A stretch of DNA of 64,000 bases, from the NCBI RefSeq assembly GCF_014843005.1, contig NZ_JACYXM010000001.1, forward strand, positions 124,001-188,000. The letters run 5' to 3'. The position numbers and the translations under genes are program-made. Positions 17,677 to 27,016 of the stretch are shown here, one piece after another (position 1 is the stretch's first letter; every line of letters starts with the position of its first letter). The notes under the pieces were generated by a model, which ran no database searches, was not told the origin of the DNA, and saw only the letters and a list, made by a program, of their open reading frames with translations. The DNA comes from Rhodanobacter sp. DHG33 (GTDB lineage: Bacteria; Pseudomonadota; Gammaproteobacteria; Xanthomonadales; Rhodanobacteraceae).

Positions 17677-20600
17677 TCATGAAGCCTGCAGAGGCTCCGT
17701 CGTCTTCCGCTTGCGCCCGAAGCGCTGCTGCAGCCTGTCCATGTAGAGGTAGATCACCGGCGTCAGATACAGGGTGAGCACCTGCGACACCACCAGGCCG
17801 CCCACCACGGCGAGACCCAGCGGACGGCGCGAGGAGGCGCCCGCGCCCATGCCCAGCGCGATCGGCAGCGTACCCGCGAACGCGGCCATCGTGGTCATCA
17901 TGATCGGGCGGAAGCGCACGTGGCAGGCTTCCACGATGGCCTCGGCCGGCGACATGCCCTCCACGCGCTGCCGCTCTAGCGCGAAGTCGATCAGCATGAT
18001 CGCGTTCTTCTTCACGATGCCGATCAGCATCACGATGCCCACGAAGGAGAACAGATCCAGCGGCGCGTGAAACAGCATCAGCGTGAGCAGCGCGCCCACG
18101 CCCGCCGCGGGCAGGCCCGAGAGGATCGTCAGCGGATGGATGAAGCTCTCGTACAGAATGCCCAGCACCAGGTAGATCACAAACAGCGCCAGCGCGAGCA
18201 GCAGGCCCATGCCCTGCATGGAATCCTGGAACGCCTGCGCAGTGCCCTGCACGCTGCCGGTGATCGAGGCGGGCAGGTCGAGCTGGCGCATCGCTCCGTC
18301 GATCTCGTTCACCGCCTGGCTGAGGCTCACGCCCGGCGCGAGGTTGAACGAGATCGTCACCGCCGGCAGCTCGCCCTGGTGGTTCACGGTGAGCGGCTGC
18401 GCCCTGCGCGTGAAGGTGGCCACGGCACTGAGCGGCACCAGGCTGCCGGTATTCGAGGTGACGTAGAGCTGCGACAGCACGTCCGGATCGTTCTGCAGCT
18501 TGTACGGCACCTGCAGGATCACCCAGTACTGCGTGGCGGTGCCGTAGATCGTGGAGATCTGGCCTTCGCCGAACGCGGTGCCCAGCGCGGTCTGCACCTG
18601 GTACATGGTGAGCCCCAGCGGCGCCAGCTTGTCGCGGTCCACGCGCACATCGATGGCCGGTCCGTTGAGGTCGAGGTCGCTGGTGACGTCCTGGAAACCC
18701 GACAGCTTGGCGAAGGCATCGAGCACCTTGCCCGATTCCGCATACAGCGCGTCGAGATCGGTGGACTGCAGGGTGTACTGGTATTCCGCCTTGGAGGCGC
18801 GGCCGCCCACCTGGATCGCCGGCGGGTTCTGGACGTAGGCGCGGATGCCCGGCACCTTGGCGAATTTCGCGCGCAGCTCCTGGATGATCTGGTCGGGATC
18901 GAGCTGACGCTCGTTCGCGGGCTTGAGCCGCATGAAGATCGAGCCGTTGTTGGTGGTGGTGCGCGAACCGCCCGAACCCACCGACGACATGTACGCGGCG
19001 ATGTTCGGGTCCTGGCCCACGATCTCCGCCAGCTTCTGCTGGCGGATCGCCATGCCGGTGATGGAGATATCGTCGGGACCTTCGGTGTTGGCGTTCAGCT
19101 GACCGGTGTCGCCGGCAGGAATGAAGTCCTTGTCCACCACCGCGAACAGAATGACGGTGGCGACGAGGCTGGCGAAGAACACGGCCAGCACGAAACGGGG
19201 CCGCGCCACCGCCCACGCCAGCGAGCGGTTGTAGCCGTCGCGCACATGGTTGAAGCCGCGGTCGAAGGCCAGCGCCACGCGCGACTTTTCCTCGTGCTCG
19301 GCATGCTTCACGAAGCGGCTGCACAGCATCGGCGTCAGGGTGATCGAAACGAAGCCGGAGATCAGGATCGCCACGCTCAGCGTCACCGCGAATTCGTGGA
19401 ACAGCCGCCCCACGATGCCGCCCATGAACATCACCGGCAGGAACACCGCCACCAGCGACAGCGTCATCGAGAAAATGGTGAAGCCGATCTCGCTGGCGCC
19501 GACCATCGACGCCTCGTACGGGTCCATGCCGGCCTCGACGTGGCGCACGATGTTCTCCAGCATCACGATCGCATCGTCCACCACGAAGCCCACCACCAGG
19601 GTGAGCGCCAGCAGCGAAAGATTGTCGAGGCTGTAGCCCAGCGCGTACATCACGCCGAAGGTGCCGATCACCGACACCGGCAGCGCCAGCGCGGGAATCA
19701 GCGTGGCCGAGGCATTGCCCAGGAACAGGTAGATCACCAGCACCACCAGCACGCCGGCCAGCAGCAGGGTGAACTGCACGTCGTCCACCGAGTCGCGGAT
19801 CGAGTCGGAGCGGTCGTACAGCGTCTCCAGCTTGATCCCCGGCGGCAGCGTGGCTTCGAACTGCGGCAGCACCGCACGGATGCGGTCGATCGTGGCGACG
19901 GTGTTGGAGCCCGGCTGGCGGTCGATCGCCAGCACCACCGCACGCCTGCCGTTGAACCAGCTCGCCACCTGGTCGTTCTGCACGCTGTCCTCGGCATGGC
20001 CGAGCTGCGACAGGCGCACCGGCGCGCCGTTGCGGTACGCCACGATCACGTTGTTATAGGGCGCGGCCCTCTGCAACTGGCCATCCGAGGTCACTTGCAA
20101 CAGCTGCCGGCCGCCGTTGAGCGAGCCGGTGGCCAGGTTGACGTTGGCGTTGGAGATCGCCGCCTGCACGGTGTCGATGCCGATGCCGTTGGCGGCCAGC
20201 TTGCTGGGATCGACGCTGATGCGCACGGCGTATTTCTGCGAGCCGAACACGCTCACCTGCGCCACGCCGCTGATCATCGACAGCTCCTGCGCCAGCTGGG
20301 TCTCGCCGTACTCGTCCACGGTGGACAGCGGCAGCGTGTCGGAGCTGAGCGTGAGGTAGAGGATCGCCTTGTCCGCGGGATTCACCTTGCGGAAGGTGGG
20401 CGGCGTGGGCATGTTGGTCGGCAGCTGGCGCTGGGCCGCCGAAATCGCCGCCTGCACGTCCTGCGCGGCGCCGTCGATGTTGCGGCTGAGGTCGAAGCTC
20501 AGCGTGATCGAGGTCGAGCCCAGCGCGCTGGTCGAGGTCATCTGGCTGATGCCGGCGATGGTGGAGAACTGGTTCTCCAGCGGAGTGGCCACCGCGGTGG

Positions 20601-20778
20601 CCATGGTCTCCGGCGAGGCGCCGGGCAGGCTCGCGCTCACCGAGATCGTGGGGAAGTCCACGTTCGGCAGCTCGTTCACCGGCAGGTTCGGGTATGCGGC
20701 CACGCCGAACACGATCAGCGCGATCATCAGCAAGGCCGTCATCACCGGGCGGCGGATGCATAGTGCGGGAAGGTTCAT
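17677..20778 (-). CDS. RND efflux pump inner-membrane transporter (MdtB/MdtC-like)
   Basis: Proton-driven multidrug exporter of 1033 residues, the normal HAE-1 length. The N-terminus MNLPALCIRRPVMTALLMIA and the proton-relay Asp pair in TM4 (VVGFVVDDAIVMLEN) are family-typical, and twelve membrane helices with two large periplasmic loops are visible. MdtB/MdtC-like members are the closest by N-terminal sequence. The gene begins 9 bp after the adaptor gene and is third in a MarR-adaptor-pump order. No outer-membrane factor gene is adjacent. Substrates cannot be predicted. Confidence 0.92.
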   Translation of the reverse strand: MNLPALCIRRPVMTALLMIALIVFGVAAYPNLPVNELPNVDFPTISVSASLPGASPETMATAVATPLENQFSTIAGISQMTSTSALGSTSITLSFDLSRNIDGAAQDVQAAISAAQRQLPTNMPTPPTFRKVNPADKAILYLTLSSDTLPLSTVDEYGETQLAQELSMISGVAQVSVFGSQKYAVRISVDPSKLAANGIGIDTVQAAISNANVNLATGSLNGGRQLLQVTSDGQLQRAAPYNNVIVAYRNGAPVRLSQLGHAEDSVQNDQVASWFNGRRAVVLAIDRQPGSNTVATIDRIRAVLPQFEATLPPGIKLETLYDRSDSIRDSVDDVQFTLLLAGVLVVLVIYLFLGNASATLIPALALPVSVIGTFGVMYALGYSLDNLSLLALTLVVGFVVDDAIVMLENIVRHVEAGMDPYEASMVGASEIGFTIFSMTLSLVAVFLPVMFMGGIVGRLFHEFAVTLSVAILISGFVSITLTPMLCSRFVKHAEHEEKSRVALAFDRGFNHVRDGYNRSLAWAVARPRFVLAVFFASLVATVILFAVVDKDFIPAGDTGQLNANTEGPDDISITGMAIRQQKLAEIVGQDPNIAAYMSSVGSGGSRTTTNNGSIFMRLKPANERQLDPDQIIQELRAKFAKVPGIRAYVQNPPAIQVGGRASKAEYQYTLQSTDLDALYAESGKVLDAFAKLSGFQDVTSDLDLNGPAIDVRVDRDKLAPLGLTMYQVQTALGTAFGEGQISTIYGTATQYWVILQVPYKLQNDPDVLSQLYVTSNTGSLVPLSAVATFTRRAQPLTVNHQGELPAVTISFNLAPGVSLSQAVNEIDGAMRQLDLPASITGSVQGTAQAFQDSMQGMGLLLALALFVIYLVLGILYESFIHPLTILSGLPAAGVGALLTLMLFHAPLDLFSFVGIVMLIGIVKKNAIMLIDFALERQRVEGMSPAEAIVEACHVRFRPIMMTTMAAFAGTLPIALGMGAGASSRRPLGLAVVGGLVVSQVLTLYLTPVIYLYMDRLQQRFGRKRKTTEPLQAS

Positions 20779-20787
20779 CGCGGCCGC

Positions 20788-21924
20788 TCAGCTCTTGCTG
20801 CCGTCGGCGACGTGCACGAGCGTGCCGTTGGTCAACAGCATCTGGCCGTCGGTGACCACGCGCTCGCCGGCGTCCAGGCCTTTCTCGATCACCAGCCGGT
20901 CGCCGCTGGTCTGCCCCGACGTCACCATGCGCTGTTGCACGCGGCCGTCCGTGCCGATGACGAACACGAAGCTGCCGTTGGGCGAGTTCTGCAGCGCCTC
21001 CACCGGCACCGTCACGACGTCGGCGAGACGCGTGGTGGGCAGCCGCACCTGCACGAACTGGCCCGGCGTCAGCCGGTCGTCGGTGTTCGGGTACACCGCC
21101 TTCAGCTGGATCGTGCCGGTGGCGGGGTCCACCGCGTTGTTGATGAAATCCAGGGAGGCCGCGAGCGGCGGCCCCTTCGCCCCGGGGATCGAGGCGTTCA
21201 CCGCCACCTTGCCGCGCGCGTAGGCCGCCTTCACGCCGGCCAGTGCGGTTTCGGGCACGGAAAAGGTGAGGTAGATCGGCCGCACCTGGTTGAGCACCAC
21301 CAGGTTGGTGCTGTTCGCGCTCACCTGTGCGCCGGGATAGGTCAGCGGCGCGCCGGCGATGCTGTCCACCGGTGCCAGGATGCGCGCATAGCCGAGCTGG
21401 GTCTGCGCCATCTCCACCGCCGCCTGATCCGCCTTGACCGAGGCCCCGTAGACGCCCACGTTCGCCTTGTAGCCGTCGTAGTCGGTCTGCGAGACGTAGC
21501 CCTTAGCCAGCATCGGCGTGTAGCGGCGCAGCACCTGCTCGGCGTTCGCCAGCTGGGCCTGGTCCTTGGCGAGATTGCCGCGCGCCTGATCCAGTTGCGC
21601 CTGCAGCAGGCTGGGATCGATCTGCTCGATCACCTCGCCGGCCTTCACTCGTCCGCCCGGCGTGAACGCCACCGACTCAAGCTGTCCGCTGACGCGCGAC
21701 TGCACGGTCACGGTGGAATACGCCTCGACGCTGCCGATCACCTGCAACGAGAGGTCGAGGTCGCCACGCTGCGCCACCGCCGCCTTCACCGGCACCGCCT
21801 GGGTGGCGGCCGGCTTGCCCGCATCGGCCTTGCCGCGCCCCGACCACACGTGCGCGACCAACACGGCCAGCACCACCGCCAACAGCAACGCGACGAGCTT
21901 TTTCCAGGACATGCGCTGCGGCAT
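20788..21924 (-). CDS. RND efflux periplasmic adaptor (MdtA-like)
   Basis: Membrane fusion protein of 378 residues linking the RND pump to an outer-membrane channel. An N-terminal membrane anchor (about residues 8-27) is followed by a lipoyl half near VTVQSRVSGQLESVAFTPGG, a helical hairpin (LLQAQLDQARGNLAKDQAQL), the second lipoyl half (ARILAPVDSIAGAPL) and a C-terminal barrel. It is 9 bp upstream of the pump gene and 209 bp downstream of the MarR gene. Confidence 0.9.
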   Translation of the reverse strand: MPQRMSWKKLVALLLAVVLAVLVAHVWSGRGKADAGKPAATQAVPVKAAVAQRGDLDLSLQVIGSVEAYSTVTVQSRVSGQLESVAFTPGGRVKAGEVIEQIDPSLLQAQLDQARGNLAKDQAQLANAEQVLRRYTPMLAKGYVSQTDYDGYKANVGVYGASVKADQAAVEMAQTQLGYARILAPVDSIAGAPLTYPGAQVSANSTNLVVLNQVRPIYLTFSVPETALAGVKAAYARGKVAVNASIPGAKGPPLAASLDFINNAVDPATGTIQLKAVYPNTDDRLTPGQFVQVRLPTTRLADVVTVPVEALQNSPNGSFVFVIGTDGRVQQRMVTSGQTSGDRLVIEKGLDAGERVVTDGQMLLTNGTLVHVADGSKS

Positions 21925-22133
21925 GGGAACTCCAATAACGAATGGACATTCCTGCCGATTGACGGGCTACGTCATCGCAGCGCCGGTACACGACCGGAAT
22001 CAAAAGGGGAAACGAGCGCACGGAGATGCCAATGCGTCGAGTACCACAGCACATTCTGCGCCAACAAGGCATCAAATTGCGGGCAACGCCCGGCACTTGG
22101 CAGGTGCGGCGAATGGGGTTATGCGCGGGCGCC

Positions 22134-22598
22134 CTATTCCTTGTGCGCCGCCGGCGCTTCGATCGCATCCAGGGCCTGCAGGTTCATCTTGATCCGCTCG
22201 ATCACGTCCAGCGCATGCTTCAGCTCGTCGTAGTCGATGCCATCGGTGGATTCGCGGCGCAACTCGCGCGCGAGCTGCTCCATGTCGTCGACGACCTCGC
22301 TCGCCTGCGGCGTGGTGTACAGGCGCCATGCGCGACGGTCGCGCGGGTCGGGGCGGCGTTCCACGAAGCCCGCCGCCTGCAGGCGGTCGATCACCCGGCC
22401 CACCGCGATCGGCTCCATTTCCAGCGCCTCGGCCAGTTCGTTCTGGCGCATGCCCGCGCGGTGGTGCAGCATCTTGGTGGCGCGCCACTGCGCGCGCGTG
22501 AGGCCGAACTTCACCGCGCGCCGGTCGAAGTGCTTGCGAAACAGCAAGGTCACGTCGTTCAGCAGGTAGCCGAAGGAAAGCTCTTCCGTTTTCGCCAT
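22134..22598 (-). CDS. MarR-family transcriptional regulator
   Basis: DNA-binding repressor of 154 residues with a winged helix (about residues 50-105): recognition-helix region RQNELAEALEMEPIAVGRVIDRL and wing VERRPDPRDRRAWRLYTT, the MarR DxRxR hallmark. Ligand-responsive MarR proteins commonly repress neighbouring efflux genes; here it lies upstream of the MdtA-like adaptor and RND pump on the same strand and is divergent from the macrodomain gene. No clear palindromic operator was recognised, so autoregulation is an inference. Confidence 0.87.
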   Translation of the reverse strand: MAKTEELSFGYLLNDVTLLFRKHFDRRAVKFGLTRAQWRATKMLHHRAGMRQNELAEALEMEPIAVGRVIDRLQAAGFVERRPDPRDRRAWRLYTTPQASEVVDDMEQLARELRRESTDGIDYDELKHALDVIERIKMNLQALDAIEAPAAHKE

Positions 22599-22654
22599 GA
22601 TCGTCGCAACCTCACTATCACCAAGCCAAGCATAGACCCGTTTGCGGTCTCCAC

Positions 22655-23176
22655 ATGCCCCTTACTGTCGTCATCGCCGATATCACCACGCTCGCGACGG
22701 ATGCCATCGTCAACGCGGCGAACGAGACGCTGCTGGGCGGCGGCGGTGTCGACGGGGCCATCCACCGCGCCGCCGGGCCGGCCCTGCTCGCCGCCTGCCG
22801 TGCGCTGCCGCAGGTTTCGCTCGGCGTACGCTGCCCCACCGGCAAAGCACGCATCACGCCGGGTTTCGCGCTGCCCACGCGCTGGGTGATCCACACTGTA
22901 GGACCAGTCTGGCATGGCGGAAATCGCGATGAAGCCGCATTGCTGGCGAACTGTTACCGCAATGCCCTGCGCCTCGCGTATGAACACGATGCTCGCCGTA
23001 TTGCGTTTCCCGCGATCAGCTGCGGCGCGTACGGCTACCCGGCAGCACTGGCCGCTGCGGTGGCCATAGCCACATTGCGCGAAGCGCTGGCGGACGATCC
23101 TTCCCTCGACATCGTCCTGTGCTGCTACAGCGAGCCCATGCGTGCAGTGTTCCAGCACGCGCTCAATGCAGCTTGA
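22655..23176 (+). CDS. Macrodomain O-acetyl-ADP-ribose deacetylase (YmdB-like)
   Basis: Cytoplasmic macrodomain protein of 173 residues. Hallmarks are NAANETLLGGGGVDGAIHRAAG (residues 20-41, with the catalytic Asn20/Asp33 region) and the second ribose-binding loop FPAISCGAYGYP. Family members hydrolyse O-acetyl-ADP-ribose or remove ADP-ribose from proteins; YmdB also inhibits RNase III in E. coli. It is divergent from marR by 56 bp, and its last 14 bp overlap the 3' end of batD on the opposite strand. Confidence 0.9.
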   Translation: MPLTVVIADITTLATDAIVNAANETLLGGGGVDGAIHRAAGPALLAACRALPQVSLGVRCPTGKARITPGFALPTRWVIHTVGPVWHGGNRDEAALLANCYRNALRLAYEHDARRIAFPAISCGAYGYPAALAAAVAIATLREALADDPSLDIVLCCYSEPMRAVFQHALNAA

Positions 23177-24935
23177 AGGGATAAAGCGGCGGCAAGCCAT
23201 CGTCGCCTGCACCGTCCGCCGCGCTCCATGCGAAACCGCGCTTGAAGGTTTCGGCCAGATCCAGGTTCGCCGTCGATCCGCCATCGCCATAGCACTGCCG
23301 CTGTAGCGCGGCGATGGCCCGCCGCTGCGCGGCATCCGTCAGCGCGGCCTGCAACTCTCCGGCGTTCCGGATCGCCGGGCGTTCCGCCTGTGCCCACGCC
23401 AGCAGGTCGCGCAGCTGCGCCGGCGCATCGCCGCTCCGGGCAACGGCGAGGAATGCCTGCTTCCGTTGGCCCGCAGAGCCAGCAACCGCGCCGTTATTGA
23501 CTGTCACACCGACGGCGGAACGGCGTGGCGGACGCCGCCGCCACAGCCACCACGCCAAGACGGTGAGCAGCCACAGAAGCAGGCTGGCCAGCGCGATCCA
23601 GCGCCACGGCATATTCCGCCAAGCCGCGTTGGCAGAAGCCGTCGCGACCGGTGCCGTGGCGGGCGCCGAAGCCGGTGTAGCGGCGGATGAGGCCGCTGCC
23701 GTACCCGCCGCTGGAAGCACGGTGATGCTTTGCGCCGGAATCTCGGCAGTGCGCACCTCGCCAGACGTGACGTCGAACCAGCGCAGCGTGGTCGCCGGCA
23801 TGGTCAATGTGCCCGCCTGTTCCGGTACCACGGCGAAGCTGCGCTCGCTGCTGCCCTGCAGCCACGCGTCGTCTTCCGCGGTGGCCGTCTTTGGCTGGTC
23901 GGGGTACACCGTTGCGCCGCGTATCGCGGGCAGGCTGAGCTGTGGCAGCGCATCGCCCGACAAGCCGGTGGCGCTGAGTGCCATGCGGAGGTTGATCGGC
24001 TGGCCCACGTGCACCGATGTACCCGCATCGGGCCAGCCCGTAAGCGAAAGACTGAGCGCACGCGCCGGCAGCCATGCCGATTGGCCCCAGTTGGCAGGGA
24101 CAGCCTGTACCTGCACCGTCTGCGCCGGCGCGCCAGCGCTGACCTGGGAGCCAGCGCCGAAGAAACTGTTCGGATCGTTGGGGTCCAGCGCCACGCCATG
24201 GAAGCCCAGCGCGGGGATCGTGAGCGCTCCCGCATGCTGCGGCACCAGCGCGTAGCGCCGTTCGAACACGCGGTATTCCCGGCCGCCCCGCACTTTGTCG
24301 TAGCGCAGGTCGCCACCCATTTGGCGGAGCTGCACACCGCCCACCTGCGGCGAATCCAGCGTACCGTTCGTAACATTGCCGCTGACATAGAGCCGCACCA
24401 CGTAGCTGAGCTGCTGGCCCACCCATGCCTGCTTAGGCTCGACCTCGGCCTCCATGAACACACTCTTGTTCGTGGCCGCGGCGGTCGCCGGGTTCGCCGG
24501 AGCGACCTGCAGTTGCAGTGGCGTGATCTGCGACCCCGCCACGGCCAGCGACGGAATCGCGAGCGTGCCCGCATGCTTCGGCCGCAGCACCACGCCGATC
24601 ACCAGCTCGGCGCTGCGCTGGCCGTTGACGATGTTGATGCTGCTGCTCTGCGAATTGCCGAGAATGTCGAAATCCTGTTCGAGAGGGCTCAGGTCGGGCA
24701 TGGCAACGTTGCTGATGTCGCCATTGACGTGGAGGTTCAGCGTCACCGTCTCGCCCATCTGGATGGTGCTTCGGTCCAGCGTGGCCTGCACGTCGGTGGC
24801 GTGCACCGCGATCGGCACGACGAGGAACAACAGCAGCAGGCAGAGACATTGGAAAGCACGGCCAAGCATCGCCATCCGCCGGGTCTTCGCGGCCAAGCTC
24901 GACTGCGAAAATAATGCTTGTCGTCGGAGCATCAC
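23163..24935 (-). CDS. batD: BatD-like protein
   Basis: Membrane-anchored periplasmic protein of 590 residues, with a signal helix (about residues 25-45), a long beta-rich region of Ig-like repeats (first: TDVQATLDRSTIQMGETVTLNLHV), one C-terminal membrane helix near residues 470-492 (WRWIALASLLLWLLTVLAWWLW) and a cytoplasmic tail of about 95 residues. It closes the MoxR-Bat operon. GTG 24935 overlaps the batBC stop (GTGA); the next codon is ATG, so either may be used. Bat proteins are linked to envelope stress or oxygen tolerance in other bacteria; the mechanism is unknown. The 3' end overlaps the macrodomain gene by 14 bp. Confidence 0.85.
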   Translation of the reverse strand: MMLRRQALFSQSSLAAKTRRMAMLGRAFQCLCLLLLFLVVPIAVHATDVQATLDRSTIQMGETVTLNLHVNGDISNVAMPDLSPLEQDFDILGNSQSSSINIVNGQRSAELVIGVVLRPKHAGTLAIPSLAVAGSQITPLQLQVAPANPATAAATNKSVFMEAEVEPKQAWVGQQLSYVVRLYVSGNVTNGTLDSPQVGGVQLRQMGGDLRYDKVRGGREYRVFERRYALVPQHAGALTIPALGFHGVALDPNDPNSFFGAGSQVSAGAPAQTVQVQAVPANWGQSAWLPARALSLSLTGWPDAGTSVHVGQPINLRMALSATGLSGDALPQLSLPAIRGATVYPDQPKTATAEDDAWLQGSSERSFAVVPEQAGTLTMPATTLRWFDVTSGEVRTAEIPAQSITVLPAAGTAAASSAATPASAPATAPVATASANAAWRNMPWRWIALASLLLWLLTVLAWWLWRRRPPRRSAVGVTVNNGAVAGSAGQRKQAFLAVARSGDAPAQLRDLLAWAQAERPAIRNAGELQAALTDAAQRRAIAALQRQCYGDGGSTANLDLAETFKRGFAWSAADGAGDDGLPPLYPFKLH

Positions 24936-27016
24936 GGCCCATCCTCGTCGGGTGCGTCGCCATGGCGACGCTGGTATTCCAGTTCGAACTTGCGGCGCAG
25001 CAGCGCGCCCGGGTCGTCGGGCACGCGCTGCAAGGCCTGGCGCACGTCCGCAGGCAGCTTGGACTGGGCATCGTCGGCGCTTTCCGCACCGAGCTGGTGT
25101 ACCGGCGGCCGATCGGTCGCAGGCTGGCCGGGCGCGCCCAGCTGCTTGTCGAGCTGCTGCTTCAACGCCTGTTGCGCCTGCTCGGCCTGCGCCTCTTGCG
25201 CAGCCTGTTGCTCGGGCGTCGGCTGCGGCTGATTGCCCTGTTGCGCGCCCGAGTTGCCGGATGAGGATTGATCGTTCTGCTGTGCCTTGTTTTGCGGCGC
25301 CTGGTTCTGTGACGACTGTCCCGCGTCGTTCGATGAATCCTGCTGGCCTTGTTGCTTGGAGCCATCGTTCTGCTTCTGCGACGGGTTGGACTGCTCGTCC
25401 TTTTTGCCCTGGCCGTTCTGGCCCTGATCGCTCTTGTCCTTGTCGCCCTGGCTCTGTTGGCTCTGTTGGCTCTGTTGGCTCTGCTGGCCTTGATCGCCTT
25501 TGCCCTGATCGTCCTTGCCTTGCCCGCTCTTGTCCTGCTTGTCACCGCCCTGCCCGCTGCTGCCGCCCTGCCCCTGCGGCGAAGACGAGCCATTCTGCTT
25601 CTGTGGCTGCTGCGAGGAAGACTGATTCTTCTGCTGATCCTGCTGGGGCTTCTGCTGCTTGCGCAACCAGTCTTCGACGGCCTGCTTGTTCGCCTTTGCG
25701 TCGATGTTGCCGGGATCGCGCTTCAACGCCTCGTCATAGGCATGGATCGCGTCCTCGTACTTGCCTTCGCGCGCCAGCGCGTTGCCGCGGTTGTACGCGG
25801 CGTTGCTGCCCGGCACGCCCTGCCATGTCTGCGCCGCACCGGCATAGTCGCCCGCGCGATACGCCGCCGTACCACGCAGCGCAGGGTCGTTCGCCAACTG
25901 CATCGCCTGCTTCGCATCACCTTGCTTGAGCGCCGCCGCGGCCTGCTGGTTCCTGTTCCGCCAAAGGTCGCTCCAACTCGTCGCGTGTGCAGTCCCCGGC
26001 AACATCGGCAGCAGCACCAGCGGCAACAGCACCAACCAGCCGCGCCGGAAAGACAACGCGGCGAGCGGAAGCAGGAGCAGGAGCAGCCATGGACCGCGAT
26101 CCTGCCATTCGTCGCCAAGTTGCCCCTGCACGGACTGCGTGGAGCCCGCGCGCAATTCGTCCTTGAGTGCGGCGATGTCGCTATCGCCGGCGCTCATCGG
26201 CACATGGCGGCCACCGCCCGCTGCGGCCACCGCCGCCAGCGCCGCATCGTCGCGCGCGGCGAGTTGCAGGCTGCCTTGCGCATCGTGCAGGAAACCACCA
26301 CCCGGCAGCGGTACTGGCGCGCCCTGCGTCGTACCCACGCCGAGCACGGAAACATGCACGCCTTCGGCCAGCGCCTTGCGCGCGGCCGTCTGCGCCGATG
26401 CGTCCACGCTGTCCGCAATCAACACCAGCGAACCGCCGCCTACCTTGGCGTCGTGGATCAAGGCGACGCCGCGATCGATCGCGGCTGCCGCGTCGTTGCC
26501 GTCCACCGGCATGGTGTCGGGTGCCATGGCGTCGAGCAGGGTGGACAGGCTGTGCGTATCGGAGGTGAGCGGCGCCACCACGAAGGCCTCGCCGGCGTAA
26601 CCGATCAGCGCATTGAGACCGTCCTGGTTCGCCGCCAGCAAGTCGTGCGCCTTGTAGCGTGCACGATCGATGCGGCTGGGCGCCACGTCCCGCGACAGCA
26701 TGCGCTGCGACAGCGAGATCGCCACCACCTGCGCGGCACGGCGCGCATACAGCGGCTGCTCGACGCGGCTCCAGGTCGGCCCGGCCAGCGCCAGCACCGC
26801 CAGCAGCCACGCCAGCGTGAGCAATCCCAGCGGCAGGCGCTGCCTTGCAGCCCGCCCATGCAGGAGCTGTGGCAGCAATGCCGCATCGACCAGGCGCGAC
26901 AATGCCTGCAGGCCGCGCGAGCGGCGCGAGGCCTGCCACAACAGCCACGGCAGCACGAGCAGCGCAAACAACCACACAGGCCGCAGAAAGTGGAACTGGG
27001 CCAATGCCGCGCTCAT
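24932..27016 (-). CDS. BatB-BatC fusion: VWA protein with TPR repeat and Gln-rich tail
   Basis: Fused membrane protein of 694 residues. Residues 1-80 hold two or three helices, about 90-290 a von Willebrand A domain, about 315-360 two further helices, and about 370-455 a TPR region (near AAYNRGNALAREGKYEDAIHAYDEALKRDPG) corresponding to BatC. Residues about 470-640 are almost only Gln, Ser, Gly, Lys, Asp and Asn. The VWA metal site is degenerate: where BatB has D-x-S-x-S, Ser101-Leu-Ser103-Gln-Arg105 is found. ATG 27016 overlaps the batA stop; the longer open frame upstream is batA in another frame. Confidence 0.88.
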   Translation of the reverse strand: MSAALAQFHFLRPVWLFALLVLPWLLWQASRRSRGLQALSRLVDAALLPQLLHGRAARQRLPLGLLTLAWLLAVLALAGPTWSRVEQPLYARRAAQVVAISLSQRMLSRDVAPSRIDRARYKAHDLLAANQDGLNALIGYAGEAFVVAPLTSDTHSLSTLLDAMAPDTMPVDGNDAAAAIDRGVALIHDAKVGGGSLVLIADSVDASAQTAARKALAEGVHVSVLGVGTTQGAPVPLPGGGFLHDAQGSLQLAARDDAALAAVAAAGGGRHVPMSAGDSDIAALKDELRAGSTQSVQGQLGDEWQDRGPWLLLLLLPLAALSFRRGWLVLLPLVLLPMLPGTAHATSWSDLWRNRNQQAAAALKQGDAKQAMQLANDPALRGTAAYRAGDYAGAAQTWQGVPGSNAAYNRGNALAREGKYEDAIHAYDEALKRDPGNIDAKANKQAVEDWLRKQQKPQQDQQKNQSSSQQPQKQNGSSSPQGQGGSSGQGGDKQDKSGQGKDDQGKGDQGQQSQQSQQSQQSQGDKDKSDQGQNGQGKKDEQSNPSQKQNDGSKQQGQQDSSNDAGQSSQNQAPQNKAQQNDQSSSGNSGAQQGNQPQPTPEQQAAQEAQAEQAQQALKQQLDKQLGAPGQPATDRPPVHQLGAESADDAQSKLPADVRQALQRVPDDPGALLRRKFELEYQRRHGDAPDEDGP
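25450..25485. repeat. 9-bp tandem repeat inside the Gln-rich part of batBC
   Basis: Four head-to-tail copies of GGCTCTGTT (last copy GGCTCTGCT) on the plus strand; on the coding minus strand they encode Gln-Gln-Ser units. Copy-number change would keep the reading frame. Confidence 0.85.

Noticed and set aside
18067-20763. 898-codon open frame on the plus strand opposite the RND pump
   Set aside because: It is the antisense shadow of a well-supported pump gene; the product is His/Arg/Gln-rich with no domain.
22080-22092. CGGGC/GCCCG mini-hairpin between marR and the adaptor gene
   Set aside because: Five-base stem only; too weak to call a terminator or operator.
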